From Aquila chrysaetos chrysaetos (taxonomy: Eukaryota; Chordata; Aves; Accipitriformes; Accipitridae), in assembly GCF_900496995.4 (NCBI RefSeq), contig NC_044014.1, positions 8,465,001-8,529,000 on the forward strand: a stretch of DNA of 64,000 bases, written 5' to 3'. Shown here piece by piece: positions 40,601 to 52,700 of this stretch. The notes below the pieces were generated by a model that had not been told where the DNA came from, did no database searches, and worked only from the letters and a program-made list of their open reading frames with translations. Every line of letters begins with the position of its first letter. Position 1 is the first letter of the stretch. The translations under genes and the position numbers were made by a program.

Positions 40601-41189
40601 GTTCCTGTATTTAAGTGTGTTTTTTCCATGAACAACATTACAGCATCCTCCTTCAGATAATTTTCTCCCTATGTTCCTTGTGTAAGCAGAGGTCCCAGAT
40701 GGCGGTAGTATCTGCAGGGTGTTGGGAACACACAGCTAGCTGCCTTGTCCATGAAAAAGTCCTTAGCAAGTAGTACATAGGTGGGCAGGAGAAGAGATGT
40801 TTTGTCAGCTCAGGGCAACAAGGTCAGCATTTAAGTCTGATAATTGTGTAAGGCATTTGAAGAATCAGGTAACACGAATAAGGGTGTTCCAAAACACATT
40901 TAAATTAATTTTGTAGTTATTTTGTTTTGTCTTAGCGGTGAGACACATGAGATCAAAGATCAGAAAGTACCACACACTTACAAAAGGTGCTATAGGACTG
41001 AGGGCACGTTGCCAAAATACACTGATCACATCCTACAGAAACATCTATCATTTCTCTCCTTCAGTCAGGTAGTATATAGTATTAATTATGGCTTTAGATT
41101 TTTTTCCCTTTTTTCTTCTCTACCTCTGTGCAGACATATCCAGTATTTTTGCTGGCTGCAATTGCAGCTGTCAGAGCATCACAGGAGAT

Positions 41190-41595
41190 GCATGTAGCTG
41201 GAAAGGACCTCGGACATCTCACATAAAAGGAGGACATCAGACATATCTCACTGTCCTGCTGCAAAACAGTTCTGCCTAAGCTACTCCCAACTTTGGTTTA
41301 ATCTAGTTTTAAACCTCCTGATACTGCAATGGTGCTATCTGCCTGGGCAGTTTATTTGTGTTTTGCTGTCCTCACCTTTCTAAAGTTTTACATAATGTCA
41401 ACTCTGACTCTTGGTGGCTGTCCTACCCCTAGAGAACATGAGAACATTTCATCCTATTCCTGCTCTGACAGCTTTTGACATATCTGAAGACTAGTTTCAT
41501 GCTTGCCCTGAATCTAATTCCCTAATTAAACCCCAGGTCTTTCAATCACATTTTATAGACCTGTGATCTTTTTTACGGCTCTGTTGGGAGCTTTG
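41190..41595 (-). mobile_element. Probable old CR1-type LINE 3' fragment
   Basis: The plus strand has diverged phrases typical of reversed CR1 3' regions, such as gtagctggaaaggacctcgg at the left end and later gcctgggcag and cctaattaaaccccaggtc. No reading frame survives. The assignment rests on pattern only. Confidence 0.45.
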
Positions 41596-41604
41596 AAGAT
41601 TAGA

Positions 41605-41855
41605 CAGGGATAGAGTTAATTTTCGTCATACTAGCTAGTATGGGGCTATGTTTTGGATTTGTGCTGAAAACAGTGTTGATAATTCAGGGATGTTTTCATT
41701 ACTGCTGAGCAGTGCTTACCCAGAGTCAAGGCCTTTTCTGCTTCTCACCCCACCCCAACAGTGAGGAGGCTGGGGGGCACAAGGAGTTGGGAGGGGACAC
41801 AGCTGGGACAGCTGACCCCAACTGACCAAAGGGATTTTCCGTATGGAACAACATC
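41605..41855 (+). mobile_element. 5' part of an LTR of the same or a related bird retroviral family
   Basis: It reads gggatagagttaattttcgt, gtgctgaaaacagtgttgat, cttttctgcttctcacccca and gctgaccccaactgaccaaa. This is the U3 side of the same kind of LTR in plus orientation. It stops just before the expected TATA region (about 41845), so it lacks the promoter core and R-U5. No internal viral sequence is visible. Confidence 0.75.
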
Positions 41856-44800
41856 CAACAGTGGATGCTAGTTTCTTGCAGATTAACATCTCATTGTTGG
41901 AAGGACATTTGGAAACCGATGCTGAAGTCATTCTGTGTGCCCATACATGGAGGACTTGTGTTGTGCACATCCCATTACAAAACAGAAAGCCCTGGAGAAG
42001 CATCAACAAACAATGAAATGTGATGTGAGTAGTTGAGGCACATTGTGGTTTTGACTTTTGCAAACATTGATTAAAGGCCTTCTTGTGTGCAATCTGAAGA
42101 GTGCGTGTTTAAACTTTAGGAGCTTGTTACGGTAGTTAATATTATATTAGCTGGGTGTATTTTTGATAAATTGCACTTATGAGATAACCACAAATCATGG
42201 TTATGAAACATACTGTGAGTTTTGCACTCATTTTGCTTTTAGAATTTGCATCATTAAAGCATTTTCCTTGAACTCCTATACTGTGGAAGTTCTGATAAAC
42301 TACTTGTGCTTTACTGACCTGAAGTGTGTTGAGCTTTTCAGCTACATGAAACATGCTGCAATGAAAAACTTCAAAGAGGGTGAGAAATCTCTTAACTTCC
42401 TGAATGACTTGCTGGGGAAGTTTAGGCAGGATACATTGAGCTTTTAACCGTGAATTTAAAATGCAATAAAATACTCCAACTGCAGAAAACCGGGCTCCAC
42501 TCTGAGGTTAAAAACTAATTTCATCTGGTCATCACCCCTACTTTTGACTAGGTGTCAGCACCTCTGGTCTTTAAATCTCCCTTACACACCTCCGGTCATA
42601 AAAATCCCCGGCTCTTCTTATGTGGCTGTTACGGGACAAACCGTGCTTTGGTAAACAAGGATCTAAATGAGTGTTGGAAGACAGTGCTTTAGACTTGGTC
42701 ACTTAATTGCTGTTTTACTCAGAATTGATGGGTGTGGAAGAATCACATGATCTCTTGGTAGATTCCCAGTGCTCCATCACCTAAATTTATATGACTGGTA
42801 TGATGCCAGCAATGTATGGTATGTAGCACTATTTCCTCTCTGCTTAACTAACTGACTGAGAAAGCAGAATTGCTGTAAACAATAAAACAGCTCACTGTAG
42901 TGCAAACTCTGTAATACAAAATTTGTTTCATCTGCCCTATTCTACTTCTCCACAAAGGTGAAATGAAGCATTTTTCACACTGTCTCCATACCCAAAAGCC
43001 TTCACATGAACAAAGAAGATTACAGAATTGATATGAGCATCTTGGTGTGCCCAGAGAACCCCAAAAGATCTGGCCTATAGATATGCATGGTCTGCAAATG
43101 CAGTCCTGGTTGGGGGTGACAGAACAGCTGGACCTGTTTTGGATACCAAAGCAAAGCAAAAACAACTGGTGAAACTCCTCAAATTTATTGAACGCTTCTA
43201 GGGGGCCTTTTGTGTGTTAAGTTATATTCATCTTCCCAGAGTACTATTAGCATATTCACCTACATTTAAATAATTAATTTTCTTGTTACACGCCAACTCT
43301 TAATTTTTTGTTCTTTCAAAATTATTGAAATCTGTGACAAGAGGTAGTGATACCAGGAAACGCTTGGTTTCTGGTTTGTTAATCAATTCCATAATATCTC
43401 ATTCTTCACAATTGCTTTATTTAATAGCACCAATTTCTGCTTTCAGGTCTTGACTTCCCTGTTAAGCATTTAAGTTTCAGAATTTTTTTTAATCTTTTAA
43501 CCTTTATCCCTTTGAATTTTTTTTTTCTCAGCCTATAATTTATTATACAGTCTCCTGTCAGAGGAGGAGGTAGACTAGGTGATTTTTACTGTATTGCAAA
43601 TTATAATTATTATCGTTATTTGCATTAGTAATGGATTCATTCTTATCACTGAAAACAATTCCATTATCTGATCAGACAGTTACCTTCACACTGTCCGTGA
43701 TCATATATTTTCATTAGGCACCTCTTTCTCTGTGGGTCAAAAGGAGAATTATTCTTTGGTGCAGTCACTTTGCTCTTCACTTTTAATGTTTTCCTTGGTT
43801 AAAAAGAAGTTTTTCATCCCCTACAAGCGCCCTTTGCAACAAAAATATGCTCCTTTCTGCTGCCATGTCATCATCCCTTCAGACCCAGCAAGAAATGTCA
43901 CATCACTGCTATGAGCTGCCCTTCAATGTCCTTTCTGTCGCAGCCGCCGGGAGAGGGTTTGTAGTTCAGGTTCAGTGGGAGGAACTGAGAAGCTGATTTT
44001 CATGGCCCAGCAAAGACATTTTGAGTCCTTTTTTGGATTAAAGCAAAGACTTGAGGGTCTACAGTCTAATGAAGTGGAGAAACCTCCTTTCCCAAGCCCT
44101 CCCTCCCCACGTTCTGTGGGAGACGTGGGTTTGGAGAAGGATGATTGCAGAGTGAGGGTGCAGAGGGAGCAAACGCATCCTCCTCTTTGACTCCCTGCTA
44201 AACTTAGTGTGCCTCTGCAGGGGTATAAAACAGTCAGATGGCACCAGTTTCCAAACTGCCAGCAAAGGGGAGATGAGAAAGGTTGGAGAGAGATGTGAGG
44301 TCTGGCCACAGACCCTCCTTGAGGAACTGACAGCAGCCTTGGTGAGAGCTGAAGGTGGTGGAGAACTTCTTTTCACACTTCTCTCCTGTTGATTTTTATT
44401 CCCTCATCAAATGAGAGATGATTGGTGTTTGAGTAAGGAATTAAGGACAGTAAGGAGATGGTTGTCAGTCTAAAACAAGAGATTGGGTTTATTTTTAAGC
44501 AGCTCCTTTAGAAGTTTCTGTAGCCCGACTCGGGCTGTGGTCAGCAGACACAGCGCTCCATGTTCAGAGGAGGGCATGACTTCTGCTCTTCCATCATCAC
44601 AGGCAAGACATACACATGCTCACTGTATATTTTGTATCCTGTGTAATTAAGGTGATAACTATATTCCTCCTCCATGAAGAACCTCCTCTGAGTAAGAAAT
44701 GGTACCGCTCTCACGGGAGACCTCACTTTCCAAAGAGGATAATCAACACTCCCAGGGGAATCCAGACTCTGAAACTGCACACCCCAAACTGAGGCACCCA

Positions 44801-47800
44801 AGCCACCAGTATTGTTCATTGCTGCTGTTTTTAATGAGAGCAAGTGAGACTTACATTTATCTAAACTTATATGCAAAATTATAATAAGGCAAATTATTAT
44901 GAAAAAAAGTGCATTGCTTTGGAGGTTTAGATCCCCTTTTTTTCCCCTTCACCTCCCTAATTGGTTTGCTGTGAAGCAATTATCCACTTAATGCAATTAA
45001 TGGTAAGATTTTTCATAGGATATGTACCGCAACAATAATTACAAGGGCCATAGCACAAAGAGGGACTTGAATGCAACTTTTGTCTTTGGGTCTCACATAA
45101 TATATGTCTTCAGTGCACTAGCAAGTGTAGTAGCCACTCAGTTGTTATTGTGTAATTGAATACAACATTTAGACTAATTTAAAGAGTACTTTGCTTCTCC
45201 TTTCTGTTTGTATACAGGCACAATTTAGAAGTAAGTGTCATGTAGGCCATGATTAGTATTTTTTCATTTAGGGCTGTGGGAGCATCACATCGACCTTCTC
45301 CTTTCTTCCTCTGCCCCCTACTGAAGCCTTCTGTTTTGACTGATTAAGAATGCTGATACATTTTACCCTTTCATTGTCTTCAAATTTGAGAGGGTTTGCA
45401 GAGGAAAAAAAATGGGTATCTGAACTTATTATATAATTTCTTTGGCAAAAGATGGTATTTTCTTCAAGTAAATATCTCTTTTGTCAAAGAAACTGTTTCC
45501 AATTTTTATAAGTAACAAGATGTTAACAAGTTTAGCCTTGTTTTTTTCACAGTTAAATAGAACCATACAGAGTATATATTTCTGAAGTATGAGGGTGTGG
45601 CAAAATAGCTTGTGATTTACACTCAGATTAAGAACAAAATAGCCTTCAGGCATAACATCATAAAATTCCTATTTGCAACCTCTGAGGACACATCCCAGAA
45701 AGGTATGGAAATAAATACACGTACATAACACTGTCAGCTGTGGCTAGGTGATGAAAGCTCTAATATGACAAACTAGATTAAAAAAAACCTCAAGAGGTTC
45801 AGGAAGGAGAATTCATCAATGCCAAATTAAGATACACTCAAACATTTCTTGAAAGATAGAACCTCATTATCCTACTGATTTATGGAGCAAAGTAATGACT
45901 ATAGACGGCATTGTCTAAAGACAACAATGAGCACTGCTATATCTCAGTAATAATTAGAGTCACATGAAATCTTCTTTTTTTTTTTTAATTGTTCTCAGAT
46001 AATTTGTAATACAGGAGAGAAATACATTGCACATGGCAATCTAAAATGTAATAAAAATACGTGGCCCAAGTTGCTCTCATATTTAAAATTCTGATTGCAA
46101 TGCTGCCCACCAACAAAATAATAGTAATTTCTGGCAGGAATTATAAAACCTAAACTACAGCACAAAGTGTTGTTCACCAAATTACTCATTCCATATCCAC
46201 AATTATAGCCCATTTTTTTCTTATGCTGATAACAAAAGATACATTCTAAGATCTGTGCTGTGTTACTCTTCCTTTAATAAAGAAAGTGAGCTTTTCAAAA
46301 GCTACAAAATCGTGCAGATAAAAATCAAAACATTTCTACATTTAAAGATTCAATCAAAGACTTGCCACGAATGGTGTGATATTAAAGTTTAAAAAAATAA
46401 TCAATTTAGTGTGTATTTTTGAACATGATTTGTCACAAATAGCATTCCCAATAGATAAGAATGATTATATGGTAAAGAGCGTAATTTATATATCTCGAGC
46501 ACTATGCTTTTGTCACCGACATCGTTAAGGAATTTGACACGTTTGCAGGAGAACAATATATGTCAACTGAAATATATACCAATTAGCCATAAATGGGACA
46601 CTGAAATGAATGATGCATGTGCATGCTATACTTACAAGTAATAACATGTGGTTTAAAGTCGCTTGCGTTTTCAAACAAGAATTCTTTTTATGTTGTCATT
46701 TAAAAAATCTAATATTTCAAAAGGTCAGGAATAAATAGCACCATTAGCATTAAAAGCTAGCTAAAGGGAAAGTAATTTGTTGTTCATTTAACATTGCGTT
46801 TTATGTAATAGCTTTGTAAAGTGTTCAGGGTGGGGGGGAGAGATTTTACTCTGCTAAAACAAGATGACGGCAGCTCCAGTTCATTATTAAAAGGAGATTT
46901 TTTATTATGCTATTGTCAACTTTAACATCTTGATTCTGTTATGTGTTTGTTAAAATTACATGGGCTGCTGAAGTGGCTATGGCAAAGGATAATGCAGAGA
47001 ATATCATGACTGTCAAAACAATTGTGTAGGCAAGAATCTGCTTATACTAAGGTAAAGGAACAAAAGACAAAGGAGAAACCCTTCTGCAGTGTTAGGAAGT
47101 TAATAACCCTGTTGAGGTTTCCTCAGCAGGAGGTACTGAGATCAGGAAGCCAAATTCTAGAAGAGACAAACAGTCAAGGCTGAAGGAAGCAGGCGATGTC
47201 AAAGGGACGCGGGGTACATGGAAACCCAACATCACATGCCAGCTCCCGTGTCTATGGCTATGCATCCTCTGAGTAAACCCATAACTGTTTATCGCCCTGG
47301 AGAGGGGATGTGTGTTTCTCCATGGACTGGATGACATGAATGAAGTGTGAAAGCGTGTAGAGTCCTGCGGCTGGATCCTCTGCCTCCTGCACAGCCGTGG
47401 CCATGCAGCTGCGGAGAGCTGAGAAAGGCTTTGCAGGAGCAACCCAAAACTGGATTTATCACAGCCTGATGCAGGACAAACAATTAACATCCTTGAAATT
47501 ATTAAATCTTACCCTCTTATTCTACTATAAGGCTGACCACAGATGGGAAAAACTGGAGCCAAAATAAGTGTTAGCTTATACCCCTCATGGACAGTGTAGG
47601 CTGGGGAGAAGACACAGAAAGCAAACTTTGCTGTGCACTTGCTGCTGCCATGAGGAGCTGCACAGGGAGAGAAGCAATGTAGTGAGGGGAAGATGCAAGT
47701 AATATTGTCAGGGTGAAAAACATCCATTTTTCCCTCTTGAGAGAAGTTGGACAAGAAATTGGCGTAGCAGTTTACTACCCCACACATCTATGACAGCACA

Positions 47801-49021
47801 GCAAGCGGTGTCTCCTTTACTAATTCATGTATTTATTCCCTGTTATCCTCCTAAAGCCAAGGTTTCAGGGACTCAGAAAACAGTGATTCTCCACATCAAA
47901 ATTTGGTTCGTACTGTGCTCCTGGGGCAGCACAATTGGGTAGTGACTTTTAATCTGGGCAAGAAGCACAAGTGCAGTTTAGTTTTTAAACATAAAAGCAA
48001 GCCTGCACATCTCTGACTAAAACTGAAATTGCCAGGGCATATTCTTTTCAGTTAGGTTAAACCAAGGAACAGTTTGGTTTTCCCATAAGGAACTTGTTCC
48101 AGCTCTGAGCGTGCCCACAGGTTGCCAATCTTCAGTGCTGATGGTTCTTTTTCTACTCTTTACAGCCCCCTCTCCCTCCCATCACCCTGCGAGAGCTGGC
48201 AGAATGCACTGAATTAATCAAACTGCTTTTTGTTCTGTATTAGAAAAGTAAAGTAGTGCTCCAATACAGAATAAATTGGTTTCCACCTCCACCACTGCAA
48301 AGGGAATCCGAAGCCTTGCTAGGGGGTTGATGTCCTTCAGGACAAGACATTCTGGGGGAGGAAAGGCCAGACAGAGAGGCAGAAAGAGCAGAGTGCCCCA
48401 GTCTGGGGAACCTCAAGAGAAACTGGTGAAGACAAAAGGTCCCAAGGAGCAGTAGATCTCTAGGCCCCAGCAGTTCCGTGGTTTGTTTCAGTGAGGATGG
48501 GGTTCCCCTGGCAGCAGAGGAGAAGCAGCAGCAGGCTGAGGGAGCCGAGACAGGATTACGTACGACAGAGATTAATTTGTGAACTATCCACACTTCAGCT
48601 GAATGTGTTTATCAAAAAGCAGGGAAAAAGTGACTCCCTTATTGCATTACCTGTTTTGACCTCATCATCTGGCAGTTTTGTTCAAGGCTGAGGGCCAGGA
48701 TATGGGATTTCAGGACACTTTGGTGATTGTTCTGATTATAAGCATTTTAGTGAAACTTCATTAACATTTGAAATTTCTTCTGCAGCTTTCTTAGATTCTC
48801 ATTCTGTCCAGATTATATGGTACAAGCTTAGTTCAGCATTAACACACCAGAACACAATACCAGTTCTCCATCATGTTCACTGTTCCATCTCTCACAGGTA
48901 ATTAAAATTAAACTTCTGTCCTCATTTTGTAACCACTCACCCTCCTATCTCTGTTTCATCTTTATCTCACACTAATTCTGGGTTTAGCCTTCAGTTTAAG
49001 AACATCAGCTTCCTTAATCCT

Positions 49022-49400
49022 CTCATAGAATCATAGAATGGTTTGGGTTGGAAGGGACCTTAAAGATCACCTAGCTGCAACCCCCCTGCCGTGGGCAGGG
49101 ACACCTTCCACTAGACCAGGTTGCTCAAAGCCCCATCCAGCCTGGCCTGGAACACTGCCAGGGATGGGGCAGCCACAGCTTCTCTGGGCAACCTGTGCCA
49201 GTGCCTCACCACCCTCACAGTGAAGAATTTCTTCCTAATATCTAATCTAAATCTGCCCTCTTTCAGTTTAAAGCCATTACCCCTCGTCCTATCACTACAT
49301 GCCCTTGTAAAAAGTCCCTCCCTAGCTTTCTTGTAGGCTGCCTTTAGGTACTGGAAGGCTGCTATAAGGCATCCCTGGAGCTTTCTACTCACACGCAGTT
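49022..49400 (-). mobile_element. CR1 LINE fragment just downstream of the lipase 3' end
   Basis: It starts with the reversed terminus tcatagaatcatagaatgg, followed by ttgggttggaagggacc. The minus strand has an open ORF2 tail with [20 protein letters not shown] and then HWHRLPREAVAAPSLAVFQA, stop at 49111. It is little decayed and lies about 250 bases beyond the lipase polyadenylation site. Confidence 0.92.
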
Positions 49401-49675
49401 TCTCTTGGTACTGCCCAGGAGCCACACTCCAGATTCTGTTACCTGCCCCCTTTCCTCCCCTTGTCTGAAATTATTTTTAAACAGGCTGAAATCAGGGGGA
49501 TTTTTCAACAGGCTTTGGCTCATTCATTCCTAAAGCTACTCTAAAAATTCTGTCTATAGAGAGGTATCCATAGACTTAACCCCCACCTCCCAAACCAGCA
49601 AAAAAACCCCAACACACATCACCAGTATTAGAACTCCAGTGACCGCAGACTCCAGTGTTTTATGCATGACTAGCT

Positions 49676-49681
49676 TTTATT
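49676..49681 (-). promoter_or_regulatory. Polyadenylation signal of the lipase gene
   Basis: The minus strand reads CCAATAAAAGCTAG with AATAAA at 49681-49676, only 32 bases after the stop codon, implying a very short 3' UTR (end near 49655). Short 3' UTRs are usual for pancreatic lipase mRNAs. Confidence 0.85.
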
Positions 49682-49713
49682 GGTAGCAAGGTTTTGGGCA
49701 TCCGTATGTGCTG

Positions 49714-49777
49714 TTAGCAAGCAGTAAGAGTTTGCAGAACATCCTCCCTCACTGTCTCGGAACCACAGAAACGGAAT
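49714..49777 (-). CDS. Lipase terminal coding exon
   Basis: 64 bases after a strong pyrimidine tract (ttttttttcttcag), phase 2 in. It completes a Glu codon and then encodes [20 protein letters not shown] and stop. It matches the human PNLIP ending FCSPETVREEVLLTLTPC, with both terminal disulfide cysteines. The Pro before the last Cys is Ala here. The exon is too short for a simple ORF search. Confidence 0.95.
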
Positions 49778-52700
49778 CTGAAGAAAAAAAAGATACAAGT
49801 GCCTTGAGTTGTCAACATTTGTTGAGATTATATAAGTGGATTTGTTTTAATATAAGTAACCTGGTTTGTCATTTGACACAACTGAACACAACATCCTTTG
49901 AGCTCCTAAGTTTGAAATATTACTGCTAGGGAAAGCACTGAAGGACTGTATTCATTCTGGTTCACTGCCTGCCTTCCTTTAGTTTTAGTTTCTTTTTTTT
50001 CCAGATTTTGTGCTACCATCACTATGTAGATTGTCACAACTACTTGTGCAAAGGCCATGAGTCAACAGAAGAGTGAGGGCCTCTCTACAGGTGTACGCTT
50101 TGTCAGCAATGTGCTTCGGTGAATAGAAACTACAACAGGACTTAGGACCTCTGCTTAAAGGTAATGCTGCTGGGCTGTAATCATTTTGCTTTGCTTGAAA
50201 TTGTTTCCATCTCCCATGTTGTCTTTTAAGTGATGGCATTTTAACTATGAATTTGTATATGGGTCTAAAACATATACTCTACCTCCTCTTCCAGATACCC
50301 AGTCGTGGGGTGGATAAAATAAAATAACTGATCAAGCAAATGAGGGAGTTTGTTTTAAAACGTCCAGGAAAATGACTAAAGCTGGATCAGTAAATCATAA
50401 TTCTATAACCTGAACATCCAAGCCATATTCCACAAAGTCTAGAGAAATCAGTTTTAGCCTCTCTCCCTCAACTTTATATGTAGCCTTTTAAGTGCAGCTT
50501 CCAAGTATTAGCCTTGCTCATTGGAGGGATAGGCTTATTATCACTGTCCTCTTTTATCAATTATGATCTCAGGGACCATCAATATCAATGGAAAATGTCT
50601 GCTGGTTCCAGCTGACAGTGAATCAGACGTCCTAATGCAAGCTCAGGCACAGATAACCTATTCTTGTGGACAGTAGGAGCCTGGCAAGAATGATGCTGAT
50701 AATCCAAGCCATGGCTAGTTTTTCTCACCCAAAGGGTTATACAGGAAGTTTGCTCTTCTGAAGCCTAGAAATATTTTAAGTTTTTCTTTGAAGTTATTTA
50801 AGGCAAAGAGTTGAAGTAGTAGTGAATTGAACTATGAAGGAACAGTGTCTTAAAAGGAAGGAAATAAAAGGTTTTCTTGAGAGTCTTTTTCTTTTAATGC
50901 TTTAAATAGCTTTTCTTGTGAAAATGCTTTCACCCCACATATAATTTTGTCACCCATATTACCGAGTAACTTTCAAGATTTTCACAATGCATATACTTAC
51001 TCTTTTCCATTTTCTCCAGATTGTACTGTGATAGTTGCAGCTCCTAGTTTAGGAAAAGTTGGATTTAACTGGTTGTTGTTCCAAAGAAATTTAACTTTTG
51101 TAACTGTTCCAACATTAACTTCTGCATCAATGAAGTTTGTGTAAGTGTTGGCTGGTTTGAGGGTTCCCCTGTGAAAAAATAACATTTTATGGATGTGAGG
51201 CATGCTAGCATTTAATATGAATTACCAGTCCTGTTAACTGATTGGCTGTGGTAGCAAGTGAGTAGAAAGTTAACAGAGAGACAGTATTTAGCTTATAATA
51301 TAGTAACATCATTATTGCCCATTTTCCAATGTAATTCATCCCAAATCAGTGTTTGTCAGAAGCAGCAAAGGCAGGTAGGCCTGATATGCCGCAGTCACAC
51401 CTCACAATGAAGACCCAGTTACAGGACAATCCCTGTGGAGAAGGTAGAGCTTGCTCCCTGTTGCTTATGTAGGCAGGTTTTTTTGCACATAAATGAAGTT
51501 TTCATTTAATATTAATTAATTTATATGATACAGATGTTGCATTTTTGGGGGTTGGCCAAAAGGATTATCTACCAGCTGCTCAGCCCTGCTCTCTAGCAGA
51601 GATTCCCACACTTGCAGCACCGTGGCTGAGTCAAATGTGCATCTGCTCTTGGGTAACCGTAGTTTTAATCTGGCTACTCATTTCACGCGCATCAAAGCTC
51701 TAAATGGCAGCAGTTTGAGACCGGTAATGGCTTCAGCTACTACATCTCACTGAATATGAGCCAATGCTTCTCTGATCCTCTCCTTTGCCCCCTCCCACCC
51801 CCGTGCTCTGAAGGTGAAGGGCTACTTCCTTAAATTTACTCCTGCTGTATGAAGTCAAGAGACATTTGAATGTGTGATGCCTTTATCACTGCAGAACTGT
51901 TATTGTAGACACGACCTGAGAGATACAGGGAGCGGGCGGGGGGGAAGCAAAGGACCCGGCAGAACCACCCAGCAGAAACCTCTACTGTTTTAACAAGCTT
52001 CATGAGAAAGACAGGATTTTTATTCCTTCCCCTAGCTTTGCACTTTCTCATTCAACCGCCTTCAGAAGATGATATTTACTCTCCTCCATATTAAAAGGCT
52101 TATGGTAGGGGAAGTAATGAGAGACAGGACAAAATCCCTTTGCCTTTTTGTTTCTTTACTGGATCCACAGTGGTGCCTGGTAGGTTAGAGCAAGATTTGC
52201 TGAGGAAAATAAAGTTTACTTCCAGCAATTGAATTGACACAGGCCCTGCAAATGGCAGCTAGAGAGTGCTGGAGTGCATTCAGTACTGGCAGACTCATCT
52301 CAGGTAAATGCATGGATGCCAGCAAACTGGGATCAGCTCATAGCAAACACCTGCTGCCAAGTGTGAAGATGCAAAGCCCTTCTTGGAAAAGTGGAAGTGA
52401 CATAGTTGTCAATAAACAAAAAACAAAACCAAAAAATAAAACCCCAAATCCACATCAAAATACCTTCTCCCTATTTTTCAACATTTCAGGTATTTCAGTT
52501 GAAACAAACAAGAAAAATGCAAATAAACAAAACCACATAAGGCAAGCAAGCAGCTTCAGTGTAAGCAGGCAAAGTTATGAGCAGTAAAAAAATAGATTTT
52601 TATATGGTAAATCATGAGGTAACTTTAGCTGTAAGCAGCTGTGGCAGGAACATTTTACAAGCCTGTGAAAGACAAAAAGATAAGAACTCCACTAGTGTAG

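Larger units (their letters stand above)
37631..49655. other. Intergenic region between convergent genes
   Basis: About 12 kb between the two inferred 3' ends. It contains an exon-like block at 38336-38436 of unknown status, an AATAAA at 38909, an old CR1 (41190-41595), an LTR piece (41605-41855), AT-rich stretches with many TAAT/ATTA motifs (44925-45080, 46380-46960) and a young CR1 (49022-49400). In human a small gene (C10orf82/SPMIP5) lies here; I could not recognise exons of it. Confidence 0.7.

Noticed and set aside
43923..44392. Overlapping open frames on both strands at 43923-44392
   Set aside because: Several frames are open at once in a locally GC-rich stretch. No conserved motif, start context or splice structure singles one out.
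47092..47490. 132-codon minus-strand frame
   Set aside because: Composition shows no domain, and overlapping frames of similar length on the same strand suggest a stop-poor GC patch rather than a gene.
49985..50239. Minus-strand frame with an acceptor-like ctgttgtag before FYSPKHIAD, considered as the lipase last exon
   Set aside because: It lacks the terminal Cys pattern and would add an odd 49-residue tail. The exon at 49714-49777 fits the family ending, phase and polyadenylation signal.
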